Below, one piece after another: positions 36,308-44,717 of a stretch of DNA of 64,000 bases. The stretch comes from Bradyrhizobium tropiciagri. GTDB lineage: Bacteria; Pseudomonadota; Alphaproteobacteria; Rhizobiales; Xanthobacteraceae. The number at the start of each line of letters is the position of its first letter. The first letter of the stretch is position 1. The stretch is taken from positions 62,001 through 126,000 of the forward strand of contig NZ_LFLZ01000003.1 of assembly GCF_001189845.1 (NCBI RefSeq), given 5' to 3'. Below the pieces are notes generated by a model. That model had not been told where the DNA came from and did no database searches. It saw only the letters and a program-made list of their open reading frames with translations. The position numbers and the translations under genes were made by a program.

Positions 36308-37855
36308 ATGGACCAACTCAGCAGCATGGATGCATCGTTCCTGCATCTCGAAACACCGGAAACGCCGATGCATGTCGGCAGCCTGATGATCTTCGATCTT
36401 CCCGAGGGCTACCAGGGCGACTACTACGAGGACGTCAAGGAGATGCTCGGCAAGCGGCTGCATCTCTCGGCATTGCTGAACCGCAAGCTGGCGCAGATGC
36501 CGTTCCAGCTCGCCGAGCCCGTCTGGATCGAGGATGACGATATCGAACTCGATTACCACGTCCGGACCGTCACGTTGCGGCGTCCGGGCACGATGGCACA
36601 GCTCGAGCAACTCGTCGCGCGGTTGCACGCCTCGCTGCTCGACCGCAGCCGTCCGCTGTGGGAGATGTATGTCATCGACGGCCTCGAGAACGGGCAGGTC
36701 GCATTCTACACCAAGGCCCATCACAGCGGGGTCGACGGCAAAGCCGGCGTCGAGCTCGCCAAGGTGCTTTATGACGTCACGCCCACGATGCGCGAAGTGC
36801 CGCCGCCGCGGCGCAAGCGAGCCGCTACGCAATACCAGCTCGGTGTAACCGAGCTGTTGCAGGCGGCGGCCAACAACGCGGCCCAGCAGTATCGCAAGCT
36901 GGCGGAACTGCTTCCGACGGCGGCCAAGGCGCTCGGCACCGCTGCAAGCGTGATGGCCAGTCAGCGGTCGGAGAAGGGGGAACGCTCGCTCAGTCTCGGC
37001 TTGGCGCCGAAGACGGTGTTCAACGATTCCATCACCAACCAGCGCTCCTATAGCACCATGACGTTGCCGCTCGCCGACATCAAGGCCCTGGGCAGACGCG
37101 TCGGCGGCACAGTCAACACCATCGTCATGGCGATGTGCAGCATCGCGTTGCAACGCTTCCTCACCGAGCGCGGCCTGTTGCCCAAGGAAGCGTTGATCGC
37201 GATGGTACCGGTCAGCCTGCGCGCCGAGGGCGACAAGGCGATGAACAACCAGGTCTCGGCGGTGCGCGTTGACCTCGCGACCGACATCGACGATCTGCCG
37301 ACCCGCTTCAAGGCGATCCATGCCTCGTCCGAGGCGGCCAAGGCGGTTGTGCGCGAGCTCAAGCCGGTGCTCGGTGTCGATGTGCCGATCACGGGGTCGC
37401 CGTGGCTGATGACCGGGCTCGCTTCGCTGCTTGGCCGCTCCAATCTTGCAAGCCGCCTGCCGGCGGCGGGCAACGTGCTGATCTCCAACGTGCCGGGACC
37501 GGGGCAGCATCTCTACATGGCGGGCGCCCGGATGGTGCACTATTTCCCGGTCTCGATCCCCTATCACGGCAGCGCGTTGAACATCACGGTGCACAGCTAT
37601 GCCGGCCTGCTCGAGTTCGGCCTGACCGCGTGCAGACGGGTGCTGTCGCAGGACGAGTCCTACGAGATGATCGAGCATCTGCGGGCGGCGCTGCGCGAGA
37701 TCGAGGCTCTGCCGCAGGTCGAGATCGTCGAGTTGAAGACACCGGGTGTCGATCAATCGAAGGTCAAATCCGCACCGGCAGCTTCGGTAACGGTCATTCA
37801 GCCGGATGAGACAGCGCCGGTTGCCGCAAACGACAAGGCGAGCCGAGCCAGCTAG
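36308..37855 (+). CDS. Wax ester synthase / diacylglycerol O-acyltransferase (WES/DGAT)
   Basis: 515 residues, the normal family length. N-terminal 'DQLSSMDASFLHLETPETPM', catalytic HHxxxDG as 'AHHSGVDG' at about residue 139, and the C-terminal 'NVPGPGQHLYMAGARMVHYF' block containing the conserved N-x-P-G-P. The enzyme esterifies fatty alcohols or diacylglycerol with acyl-CoA to give wax esters or triacylglycerol. The neighbours (fatty acyl-CoA ligase, phasin) fit storage-lipid synthesis. SD GGGAGGAAAG upstream. Confidence 0.93.
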   Translation: MDQLSSMDASFLHLETPETPMHVGSLMIFDLPEGYQGDYYEDVKEMLGKRLHLSALLNRKLAQMPFQLAEPVWIEDDDIELDYHVRTVTLRRPGTMAQLEQLVARLHASLLDRSRPLWEMYVIDGLENGQVAFYTKAHHSGVDGKAGVELAKVLYDVTPTMREVPPPRRKRAATQYQLGVTELLQAAANNAAQQYRKLAELLPTAAKALGTAASVMASQRSEKGERSLSLGLAPKTVFNDSITNQRSYSTMTLPLADIKALGRRVGGTVNTIVMAMCSIALQRFLTERGLLPKEALIAMVPVSLRAEGDKAMNNQVSAVRVDLATDIDDLPTRFKAIHASSEAAKAVVRELKPVLGVDVPITGSPWLMTGLASLLGRSNLASRLPAAGNVLISNVPGPGQHLYMAGARMVHYFPVSIPYHGSALNITVHSYAGLLEFGLTACRRVLSQDESYEMIEHLRAALREIEALPQVEIVELKTPGVDQSKVKSAPAASVTVIQPDETAPVAANDKASRAS

Positions 37856-37946
37856 CAAGGGGTTACGCAATCACGTCCCAGGCGGGCGCGGCGCGGCCGG
37901 ATCGCCGCCGGGTCTCGAAATTGAAGAACATTTGGAGGAAACCGCA

Positions 37947-39284
37947 ATGCACCCGTCCGCTGCGAGCAAGGGATCGCTCTCTCTCCTGGAGAGCCCTGCG
38001 CATAAATCGCTGTTCTCGAAAATCGATTGGCGCCTGATACCGCTGTTGCTGATCGCTTATATGATCGCCTATCTCGACCGCATCAATATCGGCTATGCGC
38101 AACTGCAGATGAAGCAGACCCTGCCGTTCGACGAGGCGGTGTACGGCCTTGGTGCGGGTATCTTCTTTGTCGGCTATTTCCTGTTCGAGGTGCCCAGCAA
38201 CCTGCTCCTGGAGAGGATCGGCGCCCGCAAGACGCTCTTGCGGATCATGCTGCTGTGGGGGCTGGCGGCAACAGCCATGATGTTCGTGTCGACGCCGTTC
38301 CAGTTCTATCTGGTGCGGTTCCTGCTCGGCGTGTTCGAGGCCGGCTTCTTCCCCGGCGTCATTCTCTATTTCACCTACTGGTATCCCTCGGTGCGACGGG
38401 GACAGGTGATCGCGACCTTCATGTCGGCGACAACCATCGTGTCTGTGATCGCCGGTCCGCTATGCGGCTCGATCCTGAAATACTTCGACGGTGCCGGCGG
38501 CCTTCATGGCTGGCAGTGGCTGTTCCTGGTGCAGGGACTGCCGGCGCTGATCCTCGGTGTCCTTGTCTATGTCCTGCTTGAGGACAAGCCCGAACAGGCC
38601 GCCTGGCTGTCGAAGGATGAGAAAGCCCTGCTCGCGGAGTCCTTCCAGCACGATGAGAAGGATGTCGAGAGCGAGCCCTCGGGGACGTTCGGGCAGATGC
38701 TGAAGGACCCCAAGGTCTATGTGCTGTCATTCGTCTATCTGCTGCTGCTCGGCGCGACCTACACGATGGTGTTCTGGCTGCCGACCCTGATCCAGAGCTG
38801 GGGCGTCAAGGATCTGTTCCTCGTCGGCGTATATGCCGCGATCCCGAATGCCGCAGGAGTGATTGGCATGATCCTGATCGGCCGTCATTCGGACAAATGG
38901 CACGAGCGGCGATGGCATTATGCCGCCTGCGTCGGCATCGCGGCTCTCGGCCTGCTCATCACGACGCTGCTCCAAGGGAATCTGGTCGGATCGATCCTTG
39001 CGCTGTCCTTTGCCGTGATCGGAATTGCGTCGGCGACGCCGCTGTTCTTCGCGTTGACCAGCGAATACCTCTCCACCGGCGCCGCCGCCGGCGGGCTTGC
39101 GCTGATCAGCAGCCTCGGAAACCTCGGTCCGGCTATCAGTCCCACGATCAACGGCCTGATCGTGCGCAGCACCGGCGACAACATCTACAGCATGTACTTC
39201 GTGATGGCGCTCTACGTGCTATCCGGATTGCTGTTGCTGCTGTCGGTGCGGCCTGCGCCGAGTGCGCGATTGGCGATGGCGTGA
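37947..39284 (+). CDS. Major facilitator superfamily transporter (anion:cation symporter type)
   Basis: 445 residues, about twelve membrane helices. The first is 'LIPLLLIAYMIAYLDRINIG', the D-R-x-N-x-G pattern of the ACS family (tartrate, phthalate, 4-hydroxyphenylacetate permeases), with 'RIGARKTLLRIMLLWG' as the MFS signature loop and 'EAGFFPGVILYFTYWYP' in helix 5. Probably a proton-coupled importer of an organic acid. SD TGGAGGAA before the ATG; the shorter start was chosen because helix 1 then begins at residue ~30 as usual. Confidence 0.92.
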   Translation: MHPSAASKGSLSLLESPAHKSLFSKIDWRLIPLLLIAYMIAYLDRINIGYAQLQMKQTLPFDEAVYGLGAGIFFVGYFLFEVPSNLLLERIGARKTLLRIMLLWGLAATAMMFVSTPFQFYLVRFLLGVFEAGFFPGVILYFTYWYPSVRRGQVIATFMSATTIVSVIAGPLCGSILKYFDGAGGLHGWQWLFLVQGLPALILGVLVYVLLEDKPEQAAWLSKDEKALLAESFQHDEKDVESEPSGTFGQMLKDPKVYVLSFVYLLLLGATYTMVFWLPTLIQSWGVKDLFLVGVYAAIPNAAGVIGMILIGRHSDKWHERRWHYAACVGIAALGLLITTLLQGNLVGSILALSFAVIGIASATPLFFALTSEYLSTGAAAGGLALISSLGNLGPAISPTINGLIVRSTGDNIYSMYFVMALYVLSGLLLLLSVRPAPSARLAMA

Positions 39285-39387
39285 CAAGAGCTCCGGCGAA
39301 GCCCGGCCAGCGCGGCGGAGAAGAGTCATCCGCGCTGGAGGCCGTCGCAATGCCGTTGGCGATCAGACTAGTATCGGGATGCAAGCA

Positions 39388-39972
39388 ATGAGGATTGTTC
39401 TGCTGGGGCCGCCTGGCGCAGGCAAGGGTACGCAGGCGCGGCGCCTCGTTGAGGAGTACGGCATACCGCATCTCTCCACCGGAGATATGCTGCGCGCCGC
39501 AGTCGATGCGGAAACCTGCATCGGACGGAAAGTCAGGGAAACGATGGCGAACGGCGGGCTCGTTCCGGATCAACTCGTCATCGCCGCGGTGATCGAACGC
39601 ATCTCTCAACCGGACACCGAACGCGGCTTTGTGCTCGACGGCTTCCCACGGACGATCGCTCAGGCGGTCAGCTTCGACGACCTGCTCGATACCGAGGGCC
39701 TCACGCTCGACCACGTCGTTGAGCTCAAGGCGGATGAAACGGTGTTGCTGGATCGGATCGAGCGAAGGGCCCGCGAGACGCGCGAGCAGGGCGCCGCGGC
39801 GCGCGCCGACGACAATCATGAAACGCTCAAGGCACGCATCGACGCCTACAACGAGCAGACGGCGCCGCTGGTCGACTATTATCGCTCGCGGAACCTGCTC
39901 AGGAGCGTCGATGGGCTGCAGCCGGTCGAGGTTGTGGCCTCTGACGTCTTCAGGGCGATCGCTCAAGCTTGA
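39388..39972 (+). CDS. adk: Adenylate kinase
   Basis: 194 residues. P-loop GPPGAGKGT at residues 7-15, AMP-binding 'HLSTGDMLRAAV', 'GFVLDGFPRTIAQA', and a short LID region between 'RIERRARETREQGAAARADD' and 'LKARIDAYNEQTAPL', without the four-Cys zinc finger of long-LID enzymes. It catalyses 2 ADP = ATP + AMP. It lies away from ribosomal-protein genes, where the housekeeping adk normally is, so it may be a second copy; AMP made by the nearby acyl-CoA ligases is a reasonable substrate source (inference). An in-frame ATG at 39379 is an alternative start. Confidence 0.92.
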   Translation: MRIVLLGPPGAGKGTQARRLVEEYGIPHLSTGDMLRAAVDAETCIGRKVRETMANGGLVPDQLVIAAVIERISQPDTERGFVLDGFPRTIAQAVSFDDLLDTEGLTLDHVVELKADETVLLDRIERRARETREQGAAARADDNHETLKARIDAYNEQTAPLVDYYRSRNLLRSVDGLQPVEVVASDVFRAIAQA

Positions 39973-39983
39973 TCGGGGATGTG

Positions 39984-40301
39984 ATGCCGGTCACGCGAAG
40001 TCTCGACCCGCGATCCGGACCGTCCGGCCACGCCGTCCGGATCGACGTGCTTGAGCCTCTGCGCAAGTCGCTGGGCGAGGTGAAGGAAACGGCCGATCAA
40101 TTCGAGCAAGCTCAGGCGCTGCTGCGGGCGATCGAACGATTCTCCTGCAAATATGCCGCTGATCGGAGGAGCGCCGGCGCGCCAGTCGATCCGGCGCATC
40201 GCGACCACCGCCGCCTGGTGCGCGGCAAGATTCTCGCCCGCGTCCTTCGCCGATCGCGCAGATCTGTCCTGGCAGCGAAAGGAACGACCTTATGTCGATG
40301 A
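39984..40301 (+). CDS. Hypothetical small protein
   Basis: 105 residues between the adenylate kinase and an SDR, overlapping the SDR start by 10 bp. A helical, possibly coiled-coil middle ('LGEVKETADQFEQAQALLRA') is followed by an Arg-rich tail. No family recognised. The low complexity of the tail and overlap with the next gene make its reality uncertain. Confidence 0.35.
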   Translation: MPVTRSLDPRSGPSGHAVRIDVLEPLRKSLGEVKETADQFEQAQALLRAIERFSCKYAADRRSAGAPVDPAHRDHRRLVRGKILARVLRRSRRSVLAAKGTTLCR

Positions 40302-41089
40302 GCGCAAATGAAGGTCAATGCGCGCTGGTGACCGGCGCGTCGGGCGGTATCGGCCTCGAGCTCGCGCGCGTGCTCGCGGCTAACCGCTTCAGCCTCGTAC
40401 TGCTGGCGCGCAGCCGCGACAAACTGCAGGACATTGCCCGCGAGCTCAAGACCGATCATGGCACCAGGGTGACCATTGTCGCCGCCGATCTGAGCGAACC
40501 GTTGGCGCCGCAGGCGGTGTTCGATTCGCTGAACGACGCCGGCGTGCGGGTCGACCTCCTGGTGAACAATGCCGGCCTGTTGTTCGAAGGACGCTTCGAC
40601 GCAATCGGCCTCGAGGACCAGTTGCGGCTGCTGCAGGTCAATATCGTGGCCATGACAGCGTTGACCCGCCTCTTCCTCGCGCCGATGCTCGAGCGCAACA
40701 GCGGGCGGATCCTGAACGTCGCCTCGGTCGCGGCGTTCATGCCGGTGCCAAACCTTGCGGTCTATGCCGCATCGAAGGCCTATGTGCTTTCGTTGGGCGA
40801 GGCATTGTCCCAGGAATTGAGCGGCAGCAAGATCACACTGACGACGCTGTGCCCCGGGGTGACGGACACCGGAATGGTCCATGGCACAAATCTCGGCAAC
40901 ATGCCGAGCATGATGATCATGGATGCGAAGACCGTCGCGCTGGAAGGCTTTCGGGCGTGCATGGCGGGAAAGCCGGTCCATGTCGCGGGGCTCGCCAACG
41001 AACTCGCGGTCCAATGGGTCAAGTATCAGCCGAGTTGGCTGTTGCGGGCGATCGGCGGCGTGTTTGGAAAGGCCGCAACACCGGGCTGA
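40292..41089 (+). CDS. Short-chain dehydrogenase/reductase (SDR, YqjQ/DltE-like group)
   Basis: 265 residues. TGASGGIG cofactor loop, 'LLVNNAGLLFEG', catalytic 'LNVASVAAF' and 'YAASKAYVLSLGEAL' (Y-x-x-x-K), then 'TLCPGVTDTGM'. Resembles the acyl-chain-related SDRs that follow lipid genes. Oxidoreductase with NAD(P)H. Sits between adk and the second esterase of the lipid cluster. Confidence 0.92.
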   Translation: MSMSANEGQCALVTGASGGIGLELARVLAANRFSLVLLARSRDKLQDIARELKTDHGTRVTIVAADLSEPLAPQAVFDSLNDAGVRVDLLVNNAGLLFEGRFDAIGLEDQLRLLQVNIVAMTALTRLFLAPMLERNSGRILNVASVAAFMPVPNLAVYAASKAYVLSLGEALSQELSGSKITLTTLCPGVTDTGMVHGTNLGNMPSMMIMDAKTVALEGFRACMAGKPVHVAGLANELAVQWVKYQPSWLLRAIGGVFGKAATPG

Positions 41090-41157
41090 GGGCGGCCTGC
41101 CGGCCCGTATCCCCCGGCATGGAGCGCAGTTCTGGCCATCAACAATGGACATTCGTC

Positions 41158-41934
41158 ATGGGACCTGAGGAGCAGACCGTCAAACCACCCTCGCTCGCTT
41201 TGCTTGCCGCCGAGGGGCGCGGCTTGCTCGACATTCCAGCGCTTCTTGCGGTCGCGGCCCCGCTTCTGGCGACCGCGCCGCGAGGGCAGTCGCACCCGGT
41301 GATGGTCCTGCCGGGATTGGGGGCCGATGACCGGTCGACGCTCGCCATTCGCTCGTTCCTCGAGTTTCTCGGCTACCAGGTCCATGGATGGGGCCGCGGC
41401 CGCAATGTGCGTACACCAGATGCGGATCTGTCCGCGGTGGCGGCGCGCGTCGTCGAGCTCGAACAGCAGAGCGGTTCGAAGGTCAGCCTGGTTGGATGGA
41501 GCCGCGGCGGCATCATCGCCCGCGAGGTCGCACGGCAGACTCCTGCGTCGGTGCGCACGGTCATCACGCTCGGCAGTCCGTTCGCGGCACCGGGCGCGAG
41601 CAATGTCCGCGCGATCTGGCGGCTTCTGACCGGACAAAAATATGAACCGCCGACACTCGCGCGGATCAGCCGCCTGGCGCAACCGATTCCGGTGCCGGCG
41701 ACATCGATCTACACCCGCACCGACGGCGTGGTGGCGTGGCGCGCCTGTTTGGAGCCGGACGGCGAGGAGCGTGAAAACATCGAGGTGAACACGACGCATA
41801 TCGGGCTTGGCTTTCACGCACCGGCGCTTTGGGTGATTGCCGATCGCCTCGCCCAACCGCCCGGCACCTGGAAGCCGTTTCGTCCGGCTCCGCAAGTTGC
41901 GATCTGGTTCCCCGCAACGACGCGTCGCGACTAG
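41158..41934 (+). CDS. Alpha/beta hydrolase (paralogue of the 32286-33095 hydrolase)
   Basis: 258 residues. 'PVMVLPGLGADDRSTLAIRS', nucleophile in 'VGWSRGG', acid in 'TRTDGVVAWR', His in 'NTTHIGLGFH'. Same layout and clear similarity to the hydrolase at 32286-33095, including 'GYQVHGWGRG' and 'VITLGSPFA'; the pair flank the storage-lipid genes and may have arisen by duplication. An ATG at 41119 in frame would add 13 residues with no family similarity. Confidence 0.88.
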   Translation: MGPEEQTVKPPSLALLAAEGRGLLDIPALLAVAAPLLATAPRGQSHPVMVLPGLGADDRSTLAIRSFLEFLGYQVHGWGRGRNVRTPDADLSAVAARVVELEQQSGSKVSLVGWSRGGIIAREVARQTPASVRTVITLGSPFAAPGASNVRAIWRLLTGQKYEPPTLARISRLAQPIPVPATSIYTRTDGVVAWRACLEPDGEERENIEVNTTHIGLGFHAPALWVIADRLAQPPGTWKPFRPAPQVAIWFPATTRRD

Positions 41935-41959
41935 ATCCTGTGAGTGCGCGTTTGCCGGT

Positions 41960-42880
41960 TTATCGCGCGCCGCTTGCCGGTGCGCGCATCTCGCCGACCA
42001 TCATCCGCAGCAGCTTCATCGCGGCGGGCGGCAACGTGCGTCCCTGCCGCGAGACCACATGGGTGCGGCCGCGATGCAGCAGGGCATTCCTCAACGGCAG
42101 CGCCGTCACCTTTGCGGCATCTGCTTCCGTCATTGCAAGGCGCGAGACCAGCGCATAGCCGAGGCCCGCGGTCACGTAATGGGCAAGCGCGTCGAATGAG
42201 GCGGTCGTGAACGCGAAATTGAGGCGGACGCCTTCGCTGATCTCGGCGGCCTGGATGTGCTGGCGCAGGCCGTAGTTCGGATGCATCGCGGCTCCCGGAT
42301 ATGGCGCGAGGTCGGCGAGCCTGAGCGGCCGACCGAGCTGGATCAGCGGATGTCCGCGCGGCACCATTGCCTTGATCGGATGCGGCTGCGAATGATGCGA
42401 GCATAGCCGATCGTCACGGGGTGGATTGAAAAGGACGCCGATATGGGCGCGTTCGCTCACGACCTGCTGGACAATCTCGTCGGTGCTCCCGATGTCGAGG
42501 CTGATCGTGATCTTCGGGTGGGCTTGCATGAAGCGGCACAGGCTGGTCTTGGCCAGCCAGTCGACATAGCCTTCACCCGTCACGACGTCGATGTGACCAG
42601 TCTCGACCTTGCGGATGCTGTCCATCTGCGCGAGCAGTGCCTGCCGTTCGCTGTGCTGGCGGTGCAGGTAGGTGGCCAGCAGTTGGCCGGCGTCGGTCGG
42701 CGCAACGCCGCGGCCCCGCCTTTCGAGCAGGCGTGCACCATACTCCTGCTCGAGCAAGCTCAGCGCCCGGCTGACCGCCGAGGCATCCATGCCGAGGGCG
42801 CCGGCGGCGCCACGCACGGAGCCGCTATTGAGGACCTCCATGAAATAGTGCAATCGGCGCGGCTCGAGTTTGGCGTTCAT
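41960..42880 (-). CDS. LysR family transcriptional regulator
   Basis: 306 residues. N-terminal HTH 'YFMEVLNSGSVRGAAGALGM' followed by 'DASAVSRALSLLEQEYGARL', then the two-lobed periplasmic-binding-like effector domain ('VETGHIDVVTGEGYVDWL' to the C-terminus). The ATG at 42880 aligns with the family; an upstream one at 42907 is possible. Convergent with the hydrolase at 41158-41934, 25 bp between stops. Its target is not obvious; the upstream region 42881-43287 has only a gene remnant. Confidence 0.92.
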   Translation of the reverse strand: MNAKLEPRRLHYFMEVLNSGSVRGAAGALGMDASAVSRALSLLEQEYGARLLERRGRGVAPTDAGQLLATYLHRQHSERQALLAQMDSIRKVETGHIDVVTGEGYVDWLAKTSLCRFMQAHPKITISLDIGSTDEIVQQVVSERAHIGVLFNPPRDDRLCSHHSQPHPIKAMVPRGHPLIQLGRPLRLADLAPYPGAAMHPNYGLRQHIQAAEISEGVRLNFAFTTASFDALAHYVTAGLGYALVSRLAMTEADAAKVTALPLRNALLHRGRTHVVSRQGRTLPPAAMKLLRMMVGEMRAPASGAR

Positions 42881-43039
42881 CGGCACAGCCCTGATCAATG
42901 CAAGCAATGCAACGAATATTCAATTGTGCGGCTATTTATGCAAGGACGACGCCGTGGCGGCGCCAAGGATCGGGGCCAGGCATCGGGCCCAGCACGAGAT
43001 CATGAGGACTGCTGAGCCGAGAACAAGGTCGCGCCCTGC

Positions 43040-43212
43040 GGTCCCGCTGCCCGCACACTTCCCCTTGCCGACATCTTCCGCAACGGGCTGGCGCGGCAGA
43101 CCGTCAAGCCTTCGTATGGCTGATGAGCTACATGCTCTGCTACTGCGGCGTCGTCTCCTTTATTCTGATGCTGCTACTGCGGGATATGTATACGCCGGGT
43201 GAGCGTCGTTGA
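43040..43212 (+). pseudogene. Possible C-terminal remnant of a membrane (MFS-like) transporter gene
   Basis: In the 407-bp gap between the LysR and HxlR genes, one frame reads 'LADIFRNGLARQTVK' up to about 43108 and the next frame continues 'QAFVWLMSYMLCYCGVVSF' and a further hydrophobic stretch, ending in an Arg/Asp-rich tail and stop at 43210-43212. Together they look like the last membrane helix of an efflux-type MFS protein with a frameshift and no N-terminal part. Weak evidence: no start, only ~55 residues. Confidence 0.35.
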
Positions 43213-43287
43213 CCTGCTCATCTCGTCGATGCACGCTTGGGAAAGGAGTTCGCGGCTGCGGTTCGTCGTGGCCCCCGAACGGCATTC

Positions 43288-43635
43288 CTAGCCAGTAGAA
43301 TCGCGCAGCAGCAGGCGCGATCCAACCTCGACGATGGACCTGATCGCGGGAAGCAGTTCTTTCCCCAAATCGGTCAGTTCGTATTCCACGGTCGGTGGCG
43401 ATGTCGGCATCACGTTGCGTGTCAGGACGCCACGTTTTTCGAGATCGCGCAGCCTGCTGGTCATCACCTTCGCCGAGATGAAGGGGTTGTCACGCCGCAG
43501 TTCGGAGAACCGGCGCGGCCCTTCGCTTAAGGACCAGAGCACCTCAGGGGTCCAGCAGCCGCCGAGCAGATCCATGCACTTCGACATGGGGCAGCCGGGC
43601 AGCGCCCGCACTTTCTTCCGTACCTTGAGAACCAT
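43288..43635 (-). CDS. HxlR family transcriptional regulator
   Basis: 115 residues. Winged-helix HxlR/MarR-like protein: conserved N-terminal Cys and 'MDLLGGCWTPEVLWSLSEGP', 'RFSELRRDNPFISAKVMTSR', 'LRDLEKRGVLTRNV' and 'VEYELTDLGKELLP'. The Cys in 'GCPMSKCMDLLGG' is of the kind used for thiol/aldehyde/quinone sensing in YodB/HypR-type members. Divergent from a quinone-oxidoreductase-like gene; the palindrome at 43666-43689 between them is the probable operator. Confidence 0.93.
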   Translation of the reverse strand: MVLKVRKKVRALPGCPMSKCMDLLGGCWTPEVLWSLSEGPRRFSELRRDNPFISAKVMTSRLRDLEKRGVLTRNVMPTSPPTVEYELTDLGKELLPAIRSIVEVGSRLLLRDSTG

Positions 43636-43665
43636 CGCACATCCCTTGGCGGGCAGTTTCCAGCT

Positions 43666-43689
43666 GGTTACCGAAAAGTGGAGGTAACC
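43666..43689. promoter_or_regulatory. GGTTACC-N10-GGTAACC palindrome, probable HxlR operator
   Basis: GGTTACC (43666-43672) and GGTAACC (43683-43689) are perfect inverted arms with a 10-bp spacer, 30 bp upstream of the HxlR start and 80 bp upstream of the divergent oxidoreductase. An extra GTTAC half-site follows at 43694-43698. HxlR/YodB dimers bind such dyads; the assignment rests on position. Confidence 0.6.
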
Positions 43690-43769
43690 GCAAGTTACGT
43701 CGTTTCCCGTGGTAAGGGTCGGCGTTATTCAAGGGCCCTTCAATCCCGCCACTACGAATGGACTGAACG

Positions 43770-44624
43770 ATGTACGCAGTAACTGGAGCAACCGGACAAT
43801 TGGGCCGCCTCGTGATCGAAGCTCTCCTCAAGACCATTCCCGCCGACAGGATTGTCGCGGCGGTTCGCAATCCGGCAAAGGCCAGCGATCTGGCTGAGCG
43901 CGGTGTGATCATCCGCGAGGCGGATTATGGCCGACCAGACACGCTGGCGCCGGCACTGGCCGGCGTCGATAAATTGCTGCTGATTTCCTCGACCGAAGTC
44001 AGCGGCCGCTTGCCGCGCCATCGAGCTGTGATCGACGCAGCGCGGCGCGCAGGGGTTTTGCTGATCGCCTATACGAGCATGCTGCACGCCGACACGTCTC
44101 CGGCGACGCTCGCGATCGAGCATCGGCAGACCGAGCAACTCATCGCAGCATCCGGCCTGCCCGCGGTCATCCTGCGCAACGGCTGGTACACCGAAAACCA
44201 CCTGCTGGCGCTCCCGGCCGCTCTCGAGCACGGCGCCTTTGTCGGGGCGGCGAAGGACGGCCGCTTCTCATCCGCGGCGCGGATGGATTATGCCGAGGCC
44301 GCAGCCGTGGTGTTGGCGAATGATGGGCACGCCGGGACGACGTATGAGCTTGCTGCCGACCGCGCCTTCACTCTTGCCGAGCTTGCCGCGGAGGTCTCGC
44401 GGCAGTCGGGCAAGACCGTCGTCTACAACGATCTGTCCGAGGCTGCCTTTCGGGATGTGTTGACCGGCGCCGGGCTGCCGGCCGATCTCGCCGCTGTTCT
44501 GGCCGATGCAGACGCTGCAGCATTGCGCGGAGCCTTGTTCGATGACGGGGGCACCCTCGGTCGGCTGATCGGCCGCCCGACCACTCCGATGGACCATCTC
44601 GTCGCGGCTGCCCTGCGCGGTTGA
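43770..44624 (+). CDS. NmrA-like NAD(P)H oxidoreductase (QorB/YtfG type)
   Basis: 284 residues. Starts 'MYAVTGATGQLGRLVIEALL', an atypical-SDR/NmrA NAD(P)-binding motif (TGATGQLG), with 'HRQTEQLIAASGLPAVILRN' and 'GWYTENHLLALPAALEHG', typical of NAD(P)H:quinone oxidoreductase 2 (QorB) relatives. Probably reduces quinones or senses the NADPH state. Divergent from, and likely repressed by, the HxlR regulator. Confidence 0.92.
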   Translation: MYAVTGATGQLGRLVIEALLKTIPADRIVAAVRNPAKASDLAERGVIIREADYGRPDTLAPALAGVDKLLLISSTEVSGRLPRHRAVIDAARRAGVLLIAYTSMLHADTSPATLAIEHRQTEQLIAASGLPAVILRNGWYTENHLLALPAALEHGAFVGAAKDGRFSSAARMDYAEAAAVVLANDGHAGTTYELAADRAFTLAELAAEVSRQSGKTVVYNDLSEAAFRDVLTGAGLPADLAAVLADADAAALRGALFDDGGTLGRLIGRPTTPMDHLVAAALRG

Positions 44625-44717
44625 AGCCGAGGCACGGGAGCTTGCCGCTCGCAACAGCTGCGCCCATGCCGTTCCGGTCTCCGCAATCGCCAAAGCATCC
44701 TGCGACAAGCGTCCAAA

